The notes under the pieces: generated by a model
Seen by the model: only the letters and a program-made list of their open reading frames with translations
Told to the model about the DNA's origin: nothing
Database searches by the model: none
Shown here: one piece after another, positions 8,100 to 16,774 of the stretch
How the letters are laid out: each line of letters opens with the position of its first letter
Numbering within the stretch: the stretch's first letter is position 1
Made by a program: the position numbers and the translations under genes
Assembly: GCA_944327085.1 (NCBI GenBank)
Contig: CALVGG010000005.1
Coordinates: 62,001 to 126,000, forward strand
Direction of reading: 5' to 3'
Origin: an uncultured Elusimicrobiales bacterium
GTDB taxonomy: Bacteria; Elusimicrobiota; Elusimicrobia; Elusimicrobiales; Elusimicrobiaceae
DNA length: 64,000 bases

Positions 8100-9485
8100 T
8101 TAATCCTCGTCTTCTTCGGGCAGGGTGTCATTCCAACCCAGGGCCTGCATCAGTTTGCCTTTTAACTGCGTGTTATGATACACGCCTGTAAACCCGTCAT
8201 ACCCGCCATACGCCACGCCAATTAACATGCCAGACGTGTGGGACCCCGTATTCCAGCTAAGGCCTTTTACCTGGTTAATATGCTTTTTAATGGCCTCATA
8301 ATCGGTGGGGTTTTCCAGACCGGATAAATCAATATGATACCCCAAAGCCTTATCCATCATGGCCTGCATGGCGGCCGGGGTTTGTTTTTCTTTGGGAAGC
8401 TTTTTAAAGTCTTCGTTTACGTAAAACAACACGCGGGACTGTTTGGCCAAGTTATCAAATTCTTTATAGTCAATATAGTCCGTATCGCCGCCGTAAAGCA
8501 TTTCCCCCTGGGCGTTTTTGTGTTTTACCTGGTCCTCATCCAAATGGCGGTAAGCAAAAGCCGGGGCGCCGGTTTCGTGGTCGGCGTTTAAATAGATAAG
8601 GGTGTCTTCGTTCTTATCGGCAAAAGCGGTTAAAACCGGCAGGGTTTCATCCAGCGTGAGCATTTCGTAATAAGAAGCACCGCCGTCATTTTCGTGCAAG
8701 GCCCAGTCAATTTTTCCGGCTTCCACCATCAACACAAAGCCCTTTTCGTTCTGGGAGAGCACGCGCAGGGCGGCCTCGGTCATATCCTTTAAGGTGGGCA
8801 CATTGGGGTTTAAATCTTTTTCAATATAAAAGGGCATGGCTTCTTCGGTAAATAAACCCAGCAGTTTCTTGCCTTTGGCGTTAGCCAGCTGTTTTTTGTT
8901 TTTTACAATCGTGTAGCCTTGTTTTTTAGCCTCTTTTAACAGTTTTTTATTTTCACCCTTGGAAAAATATTTAAGGCCGCCGCCTAAAATAACGTCCGTG
9001 CCGGAAGCAATCATCTGCCGGGCAATGTCATACTTTTGGCCGCGGCTGCGGGAGTGGGCCACAAAGCCGGCCGGGGTAGCGTCCGTTACGTACGCGTCGG
9101 AAATAATACCGACGGACAACCCACGCGCTTTGGCTTCTTCCATAATGTTTTTTACGTCCAGGCCGGAATAATCCTGCCCGATATAATCCGGCAGGGAAAA
9201 CTGCCCCGTGGCCATTTGTGTGGCCGCGCCGGCGGAATCCGTAACAATGCTGGCGTGGGTGTTGTTAAAATAAAGCCCCACGTCGGAATCGTTAATAAAT
9301 TTTTCCAAATAAGATTTTTGGTCCGGGTAAGACGGGTTATGACCGTTGCGTACAGCCTCCATAAAAAACCCCATGGCGGAAGGGCCCATGCCGTCCCCAA
9401 TCACCCAAATTAAATTTTTAGCCGTTTTGGCCTGTGCGCCAAACGCAAAGAAACATACAAAAACTACCAACAACCATTTTTTCAT
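8100..9485 (-). CDS. phoA: Alkaline phosphatase family protein
   Basis: A 461-residue secreted metalloenzyme, predicted to release phosphate from phosphomonoesters. The signal peptide ends near AQAK (residue 20). The first metal ligand is Asp31 in VIGDGMG, the nucleophile is Ser84 in VTDSAGAATQ, and further metal-binding segments are GKIDWALHEND and NADHETGAP. It is placed inside a growth operon, between glgA and ftsX-like, rather than with phosphate-regulated genes, and I see no separate Pho box. A GGAG site lies eight bases before the ATG. The exact substrate cannot be read from sequence; the gene symbol is a family-level label. Confidence 0.9.
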   Translation of the reverse strand: MKKWLLVVFVCFFAFGAQAKTAKNLIWVIGDGMGPSAMGFFMEAVRNGHNPSYPDQKSYLEKFINDSDVGLYFNNTHASIVTDSAGAATQMATGQFSLPDYIGQDYSGLDVKNIMEEAKARGLSVGIISDAYVTDATPAGFVAHSRSRGQKYDIARQMIASGTDVILGGGLKYFSKGENKKLLKEAKKQGYTIVKNKKQLANAKGKKLLGLFTEEAMPFYIEKDLNPNVPTLKDMTEAALRVLSQNEKGFVLMVEAGKIDWALHENDGGASYYEMLTLDETLPVLTAFADKNEDTLIYLNADHETGAPAFAYRHLDEDQVKHKNAQGEMLYGGDTDYIDYKEFDNLAKQSRVLFYVNEDFKKLPKEKQTPAAMQAMMDKALGYHIDLSGLENPTDYEAIKKHINQVKGLSWNTGSHTSGMLIGVAYGGYDGFTGVYHNTQLKGKLMQALGWNDTLPEEDED

Positions 9486-9498
9486 AAAGGGAACACTC

Positions 9499-10938
9499 CT
9501 AATTTACCGTTCTTTTATACAAATCAATATATTCCTGGGCGGACTTATCCCAAGAGTTGTCCACCGTCATGGCGTTTTTAACCAGTTTAGCCCATTGGGG
9601 TTTATCCGCATATACTTTAAGGGCTGTTTCCAGGGTGGAGGCAATGCCGTTTTCGCTCAGGTTTTCAATAAAAAACCCGGTAGCGTTGGAAGCGGGATAC
9701 CCCGTTACCGTATCGGCCAGCCCGCCCACGCGCGTAACCACCGGCAGGGTGCCGTATTTCATGGCAATCATTTGGCTAAGTCCGCAAGGCTCAAAGCGGG
9801 AGGGCATTAAAAACAAATCCGCCCCCGCGTAAATTTTGTGGGCCAGTTCTTCGTCCAGCTTACCGCGGTAAGCCACGCAGGTTGGGTTGCTGCGGGCTAA
9901 GGCCTGGTAGGCTTTTTCCAGGCGCGGCTCCCCCGTGCCCAGCACGGTAAACAACACGCGCCCTTTATAGCGTTCAATAACGTTTACCACCGTGTCCAGC
10001 CCTTTTTGATAGTCCAGGCGGGATACAATACCCACCACCGGTTTATCCGGGTTTGGCTCCAAGCCGCATTCCTGCAGTAAAAGCATTTTGCAGGCGGTTT
10101 TGCCGCGAGGGAAATCAAAACTGTCATAACCCACGGGCAGGATGGGGTCGGTCTCCGGGTCCCAAATTTCGGTATCAATACCGTTCACAATACCGCAGAA
10201 ATTTTTGCTGCGGTAGCGCAAAATGCCTTCCAGCCCGAAGCCTTTGGAAGGATCGTTTTGAACCTCTTTTGCATAGGTAGGGCTTACGGTATTGATGTTA
10301 TCGGCAAACACCAAACCGCTTTTCAAGAAACTCATACCGCCGTAATATTCAAATTTGTCCGGCGTATAATCTACCGGGTGGAAGCCGGCTTTTTCATACG
10401 TGGAATAAGGATAATGCCCCTGATAGGCAATATTGTGAATGGTAAACAAACTGCGCGTGCGGGTGTAGAAAGCGTCCAGCTTATACACGGTTTTTAAATA
10501 AGCCGGGATAAGGCCGGTTTGCCAGTCGTGGCAGTGGATAATGTCCGGCCGGAAACCCACAAATTTGCACCCTTCCAGCACGGCGCGGCAGAATAAAATA
10601 AAGCGTTCATCGTTATCGGGGTATTCCCCGTTTTTGGTGCGGTAAAGTTCGGGGCGGTCAAAATATTTGCGGTTGCCTATAAAAAATACAATCACCGACC
10701 CCCAGTTAATGTAAGACAGCGTGACCTGTTCTATGCGGTCCCCTATGGGGATCAAATACACCCCGGGTACCACTTTTAAGGAAGATACCCGCGTAATGTT
10801 GCGGTAATGCGGCAGAAATAAAATAACCTTATTTCCTCTGCGCATGCCCAGCTGCTGGCTGAGTGCACCCACCACGTCTGCCAATCCGCCTGTTTTACAA
10901 AAAGGGAATGCCTCGCTGGCGGCCATAACGATATTCAT
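9499..10938 (-). CDS. glgA: Glycogen/starch synthase (GT5)
   Basis: A 479-residue cytoplasmic GT-B glycosyltransferase that lengthens alpha-1,4-glucan from ADP- or UDP-glucose. The N-terminal KTGGLADVVGAL (about 16-27) is the nucleotide-sugar-binding loop of bacterial GlgA. The C-terminal half carries SRLDYQKGLD and PSRFEPCGLSQ, which contain the catalytic and donor-binding residues of GT5, and PVVTRVGGLADTV. Full length. It implies that this organism stores or builds glycogen. It starts three bases after the scpB stop, with a strong AGGAGG site in the end of scpB. Confidence 0.96.
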   Translation of the reverse strand: MNIVMAASEAFPFCKTGGLADVVGALSQQLGMRRGNKVILFLPHYRNITRVSSLKVVPGVYLIPIGDRIEQVTLSYINWGSVIVFFIGNRKYFDRPELYRTKNGEYPDNDERFILFCRAVLEGCKFVGFRPDIIHCHDWQTGLIPAYLKTVYKLDAFYTRTRSLFTIHNIAYQGHYPYSTYEKAGFHPVDYTPDKFEYYGGMSFLKSGLVFADNINTVSPTYAKEVQNDPSKGFGLEGILRYRSKNFCGIVNGIDTEIWDPETDPILPVGYDSFDFPRGKTACKMLLLQECGLEPNPDKPVVGIVSRLDYQKGLDTVVNVIERYKGRVLFTVLGTGEPRLEKAYQALARSNPTCVAYRGKLDEELAHKIYAGADLFLMPSRFEPCGLSQMIAMKYGTLPVVTRVGGLADTVTGYPASNATGFFIENLSENGIASTLETALKVYADKPQWAKLVKNAMTVDNSWDKSAQEYIDLYKRTVN

Positions 10939-10940
10939 GG

Positions 10941-11900
10941 TTATTTATCCTCCTCTGCCCCGCCGGCGGCGGGTGCGTGTTCTTCCTGTTGGGTTTCTAT
11001 TGCTAAAGCTTCTTGTGTAAACTGTGCTTCCAATTCTTTTTCGCTTACGGGTTGCTGCGCCGGGGCCTCTTGGGGGGCCGCTTCGGCAGTGTGTTCATTC
11101 TGCCCTGGGGCAGTTTCCTGCGGCGGCAAAGCGGCGGGTTCTTCTTCCATACCCGGCAGGCCCGCCTGGTTTAAAGCTGTTTTATTGTAAGAAGTGCGGG
11201 TAAAGAACGGGTCCGCCCCGCCGTCCAGCGCTTCCAGTTTTTCGGCTCCTTCCAATTCTTCCAGCGGGATGATGGCCGGCTCCCCTACCGGGGGCAGCTC
11301 TTCATCAAAAGGCAAGTCCGCCTGTTTTTCATGCAAAGACTTGGCCGCAAAAACCTGCAGGTCCGGCAGTTCGGACACTTTGTTTAAACCAAACATTCTT
11401 AAAAATTCGTCCGTCGTTCCATACACCATCGGGCGGCCCACGGTATCTTTTTTGCCCACCACGCGCACCAAACCGCGTTCCAGCAGGCGTTCCAGGGGGC
11501 CGGCCACATCCACCCCGCGTATAGCTTCCATTTCCGCGCGGGTGATGGGCTGTTTGTAGGCGATAATGGCCAAGGTTTCCAGCGCCGCGTTGGAAAGTTT
11601 GGTGGTCATTTTTTCGTTATATAATTTACGCACCCAGCGGCCGTATTCCGGCTTGGTGGCCATTTGATAGCCGCCGGCTACTTCCACAATTTGCAAAGCA
11701 CTGCCCTGCTGGGCGTATTGCTGGGTTAATTCTTTAATAATATCCAGCACCTGGGCGGCATTGACGATTTCCACCACTTCGGCCAGGCGGGAAGGTTTAA
11801 CGGGCCTGTCCGTAATAAACAAAAGGGTTTCTATAATTTTCTTTACGTCTTCGGTTGTTTCCACCAGTTGCGTTTGGTTTTGGCTTTCTTGTGTTTCCAT
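10941..11900 (-). CDS. scpB: Segregation and condensation protein B with extended tail
   Basis: A 319-residue ScpB, the winged-helix partner that binds the Smc-kleisin complex. The conserved core lies at about 15-185 (ETLLFITDRPVKPSRLAE; ETLAIIAYKQPITRAEME; GRPMVYGTTDEFLRMFGL). After about residue 190 comes a long acidic, Pro/Ala/Glu-rich extension of roughly 125 residues that typical ScpB lacks and that is probably disordered. It directly follows scpA, as in most bacteria, with two bases between stop and start (TAATTATG). Confidence 0.95.
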   Translation of the reverse strand: METQESQNQTQLVETTEDVKKIIETLLFITDRPVKPSRLAEVVEIVNAAQVLDIIKELTQQYAQQGSALQIVEVAGGYQMATKPEYGRWVRKLYNEKMTTKLSNAALETLAIIAYKQPITRAEMEAIRGVDVAGPLERLLERGLVRVVGKKDTVGRPMVYGTTDEFLRMFGLNKVSELPDLQVFAAKSLHEKQADLPFDEELPPVGEPAIIPLEELEGAEKLEALDGGADPFFTRTSYNKTALNQAGLPGMEEEPAALPPQETAPGQNEHTAEAAPQEAPAQQPVSEKELEAQFTQEALAIETQQEEHAPAAGGAEEDK

Positions 11901-11902
11901 AA

Positions 11903-12664
11903 TTAAGCGGCCTCCCCATGCATAAGGGTTTTAAAATCTTTGTCTTTATTTTCCGGGTTTAAATAAATGCGTATATCGCCGCCGCGCTCATCCTGCCGGG
12001 CCAGCAATTTTTTAATTTTCATCAGCTCCAGCACCGCCATAAAACAGGTGATAATGCCCCGTTTTTTGGTTTCCCCCACAAAAATATCGTCCAGCAAAAT
12101 CCATTCCCGGTGGGAAAGCAGAGAAATGACCTTTTCCATTTTGCTTTCAATGGGGAATTCCTCTATTTTCAGCATTTCCACCCGTTTGCGTTCGTCCAAA
12201 CGGTCAAAAGCGCGTTTTACGGCGGCCAGTAAATCAAACATTTGCAAATTGATGACTTTTTCGCCGTTGTCAAAAATAGGGGCAGAGCGGTAAAACTGGT
12301 CTTTTAAAGCCTCGTGTTTTTGTTCCAAAAATTTGCTGGCTTCTTTGTATTTTTGATACTCCACCAGTTTGGCAATTAATTCTTTGGCCGGGTTGGGGCC
12401 TTCGTCCTCCGTGGTGGGGGCCTGGCTGGGCAGCAGCGTTTTGGCTTTTATTTGCATAAGCGTGCTGGCCATGACCAAAAACTCCCCCGCCACTTCCAAA
12501 TTAAGCTCCTTCATTACGTTTAAATAATCCAAATACTGCTTGGTTATTTCCGCAATGTTTACGTCGCACACATCCAAATTGTCTTTTTTGATAAGGTGAA
12601 GCAGAAGGTCCATCGGGCCTTCAAAGACATTAATGTGTACGTTGATAGGAGCCGGGTTTATCAT
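11903..12664 (-). CDS. scpA: Segregation and condensation protein A (kleisin)
   Basis: A 253-residue ScpA kleisin that bridges the two heads of the Smc dimer in chromosome condensation. The family signature FEGPMDLLLHLIKKDNLDV is at about 14-32, followed by ITKQYLDYL and the helical middle, and a C-terminal winged-helix segment (IITCFMAVLELMKIKKL). Length is normal. The ATG overlaps the trpS stop codon by four bases (ATGA), which fixes the start and implies translational coupling to trpS. scpB follows at once. Confidence 0.96.
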   Translation of the reverse strand: MINPAPINVHINVFEGPMDLLLHLIKKDNLDVCDVNIAEITKQYLDYLNVMKELNLEVAGEFLVMASTLMQIKAKTLLPSQAPTTEDEGPNPAKELIAKLVEYQKYKEASKFLEQKHEALKDQFYRSAPIFDNGEKVINLQMFDLLAAVKRAFDRLDERKRVEMLKIEEFPIESKMEKVISLLSHREWILLDDIFVGETKKRGIITCFMAVLELMKIKKLLARQDERGGDIRIYLNPENKDKDFKTLMHGEAA

Positions 12665-13722
12665 TTTATAATCCGCATGGCCTTTTTAGCTTCCAGCAGC
12701 ACCGGGGCGGCGGAAGCGCGGGCCTCCTCTTTGCCCTGTGCCACAATTTTGGCAAGCTGGGCTTTGTCGGCCTCAAAAATTTTGCGCCGTTCATTAAAGG
12801 CCGAAAGTTCCGGCTCCATTAACGCAAACAATTCTTTTTTGCAGGCCACACACCCCAAGGCCCCGGCTTTGCATTCCGCACAGCGGGTTTGATAATTGGG
12901 GTTGTAAATTTTATGAAAAGCATACACCACGCAGCCTTCCGGGTTGGCGGGGTCATTGGCTTTTTTCTTGTTCGGGTCCGTATACATGGACATTACTTTC
13001 TTGCGCACGCTGTCCACATCTTCGCCCAAATCAATGGTGTTGTGATAAGATTTGGACATTTTATGCCCGTCCAGCCCCGGCACCTTGGCAACAGACGTAA
13101 ACAACGGCTTGGGCTCCACAAATACGTCCACCCCGTAAATATCTTTAAAACGGCGCACGATATCGCGTGCAATTTCCAGGTGGGCGGTTTGGTCCTGCCC
13201 CACGGGCACAAACTCTGCCCGCTGGATTAAAATATCCACAGCCATTAAAACAGGATAGCCCAAAAAGCCAAAGGAAGAAATGTCTTCATCCGTCAGCCCT
13301 TTTACGCGTTCGGCCAGCGGGGTGTTTTCGTCCCCGGCTAACTGGCCGGCATATTTGCGGGCCAACAGCTCCTGAATTTGTTCCTTATAGGTGGGGTTTC
13401 TAAGCAACCACCCAAGCGGGGTAAGCATACAGAGAAGGGTATTTAATTCGCTTACTTCGGGCACGTCGGACTGGATAAAAATGGTGGATTGTTTGGGGTC
13501 TAACCCGGCAGTAAGCCAGTCTACCAGCATTTCCTCGCTATTATAGGCCAAATTTTGGGTATGGTCATACGCCGTGGTAAGGGCATGCAAATCCGCCACG
13601 AAAAAGAAACAGCGGTAATTTTTTTGCAAAGCCACCCAATTTTTTAATGCTCCGTGATAATTGCCCAAATGGAGCCGGCCCGTGGGCCGCATACCTGAAA
13701 CAACGATTTTATTGCTAGTCAT
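12661..13722 (-). CDS. trpS: Tryptophanyl-tRNA synthetase with Cys cluster motif
   Basis: A 353-residue class I aminoacyl-tRNA synthetase that charges tRNA-Trp. The HIGH-type motif is HLGN at 18-21 and KMSKS is at 221-225. Near the anticodon-binding part it carries five cysteines, at 264, 281, 284, 291 and 294. They include the spacing C-x19-C-x6-C-x2-C, very close to the C-x22-C-x6-C-x2-C motif that holds a [4Fe-4S] cluster in Thermotoga maritima TrpRS. An iron-sulfur form is therefore probable, fitting an anaerobe. The stop overlaps the scpA start. Confidence 0.96.
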   Translation of the reverse strand: MTSNKIVVSGMRPTGRLHLGNYHGALKNWVALQKNYRCFFFVADLHALTTAYDHTQNLAYNSEEMLVDWLTAGLDPKQSTIFIQSDVPEVSELNTLLCMLTPLGWLLRNPTYKEQIQELLARKYAGQLAGDENTPLAERVKGLTDEDISSFGFLGYPVLMAVDILIQRAEFVPVGQDQTAHLEIARDIVRRFKDIYGVDVFVEPKPLFTSVAKVPGLDGHKMSKSYHNTIDLGEDVDSVRKKVMSMYTDPNKKKANDPANPEGCVVYAFHKIYNPNYQTRCAECKAGALGCVACKKELFALMEPELSAFNERRKIFEADKAQLAKIVAQGKEEARASAAPVLLEAKKAMRIIK

Positions 13723-13736
13723 AATACAAAATACCT

Positions 13737-14369
13737 CTACAGAAGTAACAACTTATTTAACAAATTTAAAATAAAGTACGTGGGCGGAAGCAAGAGATAT
13801 TTCACGCCTCCCGTCAGTATCAACGCCAGTACAATATACATACCGTAGCGCCCAAACAAATGCTGGTAACGCACGGAAGCCCGCACCGGCAAAAGGGAAG
13901 CCACAATATTGCCCCCGTCAAGCGGAACAATGGGCATTAAATTAAACACGGCAAGCAGCACATTAATCAACACCCCGTACTGCAAAAACACAAAAGCCTG
14001 CTCCACCCCGGCACGCGGCAGCGGAGCCAGCAATAAAATTTTCATCACCAGCACCAATACCAGCGCTAGCAGCAAATTAATGCCGGGCCCGGCAGCGGCC
14101 ACTTTACCCATATCTTTTTTAGGGGAATGAAGCCTTAACGGATTAACCGGCACAGGCTTTGCCCAACCGAAAAGCGGCATGCCGAAAATATAGCAAAATA
14201 GCGGCACCGCCAGCGTGCCTATCATATCCACATGCGCAATGGGGTTTAAGGTTAAACGCCCGCTTAAATAGGCGGTATCATCCCCCAGGCGGTAAGCAGC
14301 CAGGCCGTGGGCAAACTCATGCAATACTATGGAAAAGAATAAAATGGGTATATATACAATGATTTCCAT
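13737..14369 (-). CDS. Site-2 protease family (M50) membrane metalloprotease
   Basis: A 210-residue integral membrane protein of the short Rip/SpoIVFB-like M50 branch without PDZ domain. The zinc site HEFAH is in the first helix and the third ligand is in NLMPIVPLDGGN. Four to five transmembrane segments fit the length. It probably cuts a membrane-embedded substrate, but no anti-sigma factor gene lies nearby, so the target is unknown. I chose the ATG at 14369 because the protein then begins with the first membrane helix. A TTG 51 bases upstream is possible but adds a charged, Cys-containing stretch that does not look native. A TATAAA box at 14393-14388 leaves only a very short leader. Confidence 0.88.
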   Translation of the reverse strand: MEIIVYIPILFFSIVLHEFAHGLAAYRLGDDTAYLSGRLTLNPIAHVDMIGTLAVPLFCYIFGMPLFGWAKPVPVNPLRLHSPKKDMGKVAAAGPGINLLLALVLVLVMKILLLAPLPRAGVEQAFVFLQYGVLINVLLAVFNLMPIVPLDGGNIVASLLPVRASVRYQHLFGRYGMYIVLALILTGGVKYLLLPPTYFILNLLNKLLLL

Positions 14370-14489
14370 ATATGGTAATTCTACTAATTTATACCCCCTC
14401 TTGCACGGCTGTTTTGGCAAAAAAAAGCTTTTTGAGCTCTTTTTATAAACCCGGCTGAAACACTATTTTGCACTATTTAAAAAAAATAC

Positions 14490-14518
14490 TTGACTTACCG
14501 CCCAAAACTAACTATATT
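14490..14518 (+). promoter_or_regulatory. Sigma70-type promoter
   Basis: TTGACT at 14490-14495 and TATATT at 14513-14518 are separated by exactly 17 bases. It points to the small gene starting at 14556, giving a leader of about 30 bases with an AGGA ribosome site. Confidence 0.75.
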
Positions 14519-14555
14519 TACTAAATATTCGGTAATAAAGGGGGAAAGCAGGAAC

Positions 14556-14864
14556 ATGCCGCTAAAAACATTAACTGATATTAACCGCCTTTTAACAGCC
14601 ATTACTCATTACAGCCAAACGCTTAACCAACCCGGGGTATATGCGCTTTGGTGCCAGGAAGGAAACAGCAAACGTTTATTATCCGTACGCCCCAGCGACG
14701 ATTTACGCCGCAGCCTGGAAGTATACGACACCCTGCAAACTTTGCGCGTGCACAGCGGCAACAAAATTACGTTTTCGGTAGGGTATATGCCGCGGTCTTC
14801 TTCTATTGAGCGGGAAACGCTGGCCAGGTTTTTATCCCGCAATTTTTCGGCACAGGCCGGTTGA
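14556..14864 (+). CDS. Small protein, possible degenerate GIY-YIG fold
   Basis: A 102-residue protein with its own sigma70-type promoter and its own terminator, so it is a monocistronic unit. The ATG at 14556 is preceded by GCAGGAAC; the upstream in-frame extension would start inside the promoter. The order of motifs resembles a GIY-YIG nuclease: PGVYALW (GIY position), KRLLSV (YIG position, not conserved), DLRRSL (the Arg helix), and a later ERETLARF where the metal-binding Glu would be. The YIG triad is lost, so catalysis is doubtful. This is a fold-level guess; otherwise it is an unknown small cytoplasmic protein. Confidence 0.65.
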   Translation: MPLKTLTDINRLLTAITHYSQTLNQPGVYALWCQEGNSKRLLSVRPSDDLRRSLEVYDTLQTLRVHSGNKITFSVGYMPRSSSIERETLARFLSRNFSAQAG

Positions 14865-14881
14865 TTTCCATTTGAAAAGCA

Positions 14882-14917
14882 AAAAAGCCATAAACCGTTC
14901 TTGGTTTATGGCTTTTT
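14882..14917. terminator. Bidirectional intrinsic terminator
   Basis: A perfect 15-bp stem (14882-14896 with 14903-14917) around a six-base loop, with A-rich and T-rich flanks. It serves both the plus-strand small gene ending at 14864 and the minus-strand CCA enzyme gene ending at 14932. Confidence 0.9.
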
Positions 14918-14931
14918 TTATGCATTAAAAA

Positions 14932-16062
14932 CTATTTTTTAGGCAGGCTCTCCACACAGGCCAAAGCCTCCGCCGGGGTGGATATCTGCCCCCGCCATTG
15001 TAATTCCGCACAATAATCCAACGCGGCCGATATTTTACTGCCCACAAAACCGCGGTTTTTTAAATCACTGCCGCGGATTAGGCAAGGCTCCAACGCAACA
15101 GGCGGCAAAGAAGGATATATAAGGCGAAGAATTGTTTTTTGCAAATCCGTAAGCGGGGCCATGGGGCAGCGGCATGCCGCACACACATTTAACGCCGGCT
15201 GAAGTTCCTGTGTTATTTCTTTGGGCAGGTGTAAAGATTTTAAAAAATCCTCGCCGTCTTTGCCCATCATACACACCAACACGCCTAAACGCTCCTGCAT
15301 GGTTTGGGCTTTGGCGGCCGCAGCGTTCCATTTTAAACCCGGGTAAATAAAATCCAACAAGCTGTATGTTTGCAGTAAAGCAAATACGGCCTGCGGCTGT
15401 TTTTCTTCCAAAATTTTGACAAACTCCCGGCTTACACGCTCCCGCGTGAGCAAAAGCGGGTATTGCTGGGCAACGGCTTCTTTAAATAAAACTTCCGTTT
15501 CGGGGGCCAATTTCCAGCCAAAACGCCCCGCAAAGCGAAGCGCCCTAAACAGGCGCGTGGGGTCATCCAAAAAGCTTTTATCGTGCAGAATACGCACCAG
15601 GCCGAGGTCTATGTCCTGCCGGGCGCCATACGGGTCAAAAGAGGAAGCAAAATCCTGCGGCCACAAACTAACAGCCCACGCATTTACGGTAAAATCCCGC
15701 CTGAACAAATCATCTTGAATGTTGGACGGCTCCACCACCGGCAGGGCCGCGGGGTGAGGGTAACTTTCTTTGCGGGCGCGCACCAAATCCAGCTTTAAGC
15801 CGTTTTCCAGCTCTACCCGGTAGGTGCCAAACTGGGTAAATTTGCGTTTTTTCCCGCCCCAGCGCCGCAGGCATAAATTAGCCAGCGGCTCCACATTGCC
15901 CTCAAAAGTAATGTCTATATCTAAAGTAGCTTTTTTTAAGTAAAAATCCCGCACGGCGCCGCCCACCAGCCAGGCCCGGGTGCCCAATTTTTGGGCATAG
16001 GCACCTATAGCCAGCAGTACCTCTTTATGGGTTTTGGGGACGGACACCAAGGGCTTACTCAT
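14932..16062 (-). CDS. cca: CCA tRNA nucleotidyltransferase / poly(A) polymerase family
   Basis: A 376-residue class II nucleotidyltransferase that adds or repairs the CCA end of tRNAs. The head domain has the flexible loop WLVGGAVRDFYL and the metal-binding DIDITFEG. RRDFTVNAWA and DDPTRLFRALRFAGR are further class signatures. The tRNA gene in this window does not encode CCA, so such an enzyme is needed. The C-terminal domain lacks an obvious HD motif. The start overlaps the stop of the CpXC gene by four bases (ATGA). Family members may instead be poly(A) polymerases, and sequence alone does not decide. Confidence 0.9.
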   Translation of the reverse strand: MSKPLVSVPKTHKEVLLAIGAYAQKLGTRAWLVGGAVRDFYLKKATLDIDITFEGNVEPLANLCLRRWGGKKRKFTQFGTYRVELENGLKLDLVRARKESYPHPAALPVVEPSNIQDDLFRRDFTVNAWAVSLWPQDFASSFDPYGARQDIDLGLVRILHDKSFLDDPTRLFRALRFAGRFGWKLAPETEVLFKEAVAQQYPLLLTRERVSREFVKILEEKQPQAVFALLQTYSLLDFIYPGLKWNAAAAKAQTMQERLGVLVCMMGKDGEDFLKSLHLPKEITQELQPALNVCAACRCPMAPLTDLQKTILRLIYPSLPPVALEPCLIRGSDLKNRGFVGSKISAALDYCAELQWRGQISTPAEALACVESLPKK

Positions 16063-16697
16063 GCCAGTACGGGCATTTCGGCCCCCTCCTGGCTCATTTG
16101 GTCCAAAAAATTCTGCAAAAGCAGGCTTTGCACCCCTTGTTTAATTACTTTGTGCGCGGCCAATGCGTATGCGTTGGGGCCCTCCCCCATGGGTGCGGGC
16201 ACATATAAAGGAAAGTGCTTCGCCCGTGCATACCCCGGTTTTAAACGCACAATGCTGCAACCGGCAGCCGCGGCCGAAGCAGCAACGACTTCCGACTCAA
16301 AAAGTGTTTTTTCTTCTTTCTCTAAAACTTCTTTTAAGCCGTCCAACCCAAACACATACAAGGGGGCATAATCCAAATGCAGGGTTTTGGATAAAACCTG
16401 TTTAATGGTTTGATAGTCCTGCTTCATTTTGGCTACCAGGGCGGCTTCTTTGTCTTTATCGGTATGAGAGAAGACAAAAACCAGCAGCTCGCTGGGGGCG
16501 TCCAAATACACTAAATTGCCGTCATGATGAAAAAAAGTTTTACATTCCGGGCAGCAAACTAAATTTAACTCCCCGCCCAAGGCGGCGGTTTTTAAATCGG
16601 GGTCTTGGTCCGCACGGACAAAGGACCAATACTCCACATCAAATTCTTCACAATGGTTCGGGCACTTGGCGCGCCCTTCTGCTTTTATTGATTTCAT
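16059..16697 (-). CDS. CpXC domain protein
   Basis: A 212-residue soluble protein whose first 75 residues match the CpXC domain: a first Cys pair KCPNHC (a four-residue variant of CPxC), the GGELNLVCCPECK second pair, then FFHHDGNLVYLDAP. The four cysteines probably hold a zinc ion. The rest is helical without a recognised domain. Function of CpXC proteins is not established. No ribosome site precedes the ATG, but a TGC-TATAAA extended -10 lies eight bases upstream, so the mRNA is probably leaderless. It is cotranscribed with the CCA enzyme. Confidence 0.8.
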   Translation of the reverse strand: MKSIKAEGRAKCPNHCEEFDVEYWSFVRADQDPDLKTAALGGELNLVCCPECKTFFHHDGNLVYLDAPSELLVFVFSHTDKDKEAALVAKMKQDYQTIKQVLSKTLHLDYAPLYVFGLDGLKEVLEKEEKTLFESEVVAASAAAAGCSIVRLKPGYARAKHFPLYVPAPMGEGPNAYALAAHKVIKQGVQSLLLQNFLDQMSQEGAEMPVLA

Positions 16698-16705
16698 ATC
16701 TATAT

Positions 16706-16714
16706 TTTATAGCA
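16706..16714 (-). promoter_or_regulatory. Extended -10 promoter, probable leaderless start (CpXC gene)
   Basis: Minus strand TGC followed by TATAAA (16711-16706), then eight bases to the ATG at 16697. No Shine-Dalgarno sequence lies between. Transcription would begin at or within two bases of the start codon. Confidence 0.6.
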
Positions 16715-16756
16715 AAATTAAGTACCTCTTGTAACTAAAACCCCGTTTTTACAAAA

Positions 16757-16765
16757 TGATAAAAT
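16757..16765 (+). promoter_or_regulatory. Extended -10 promoter, probable leaderless start (CDF gene)
   Basis: TGATAAAAT at 16757-16765, nine bases before the ATG at 16775, with no Shine-Dalgarno sequence. The same nonamer occurs before tgt, and TGCTAAAAT before ruvA. Confidence 0.6.
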
Positions 16766-16774
16766 ATATATCAT

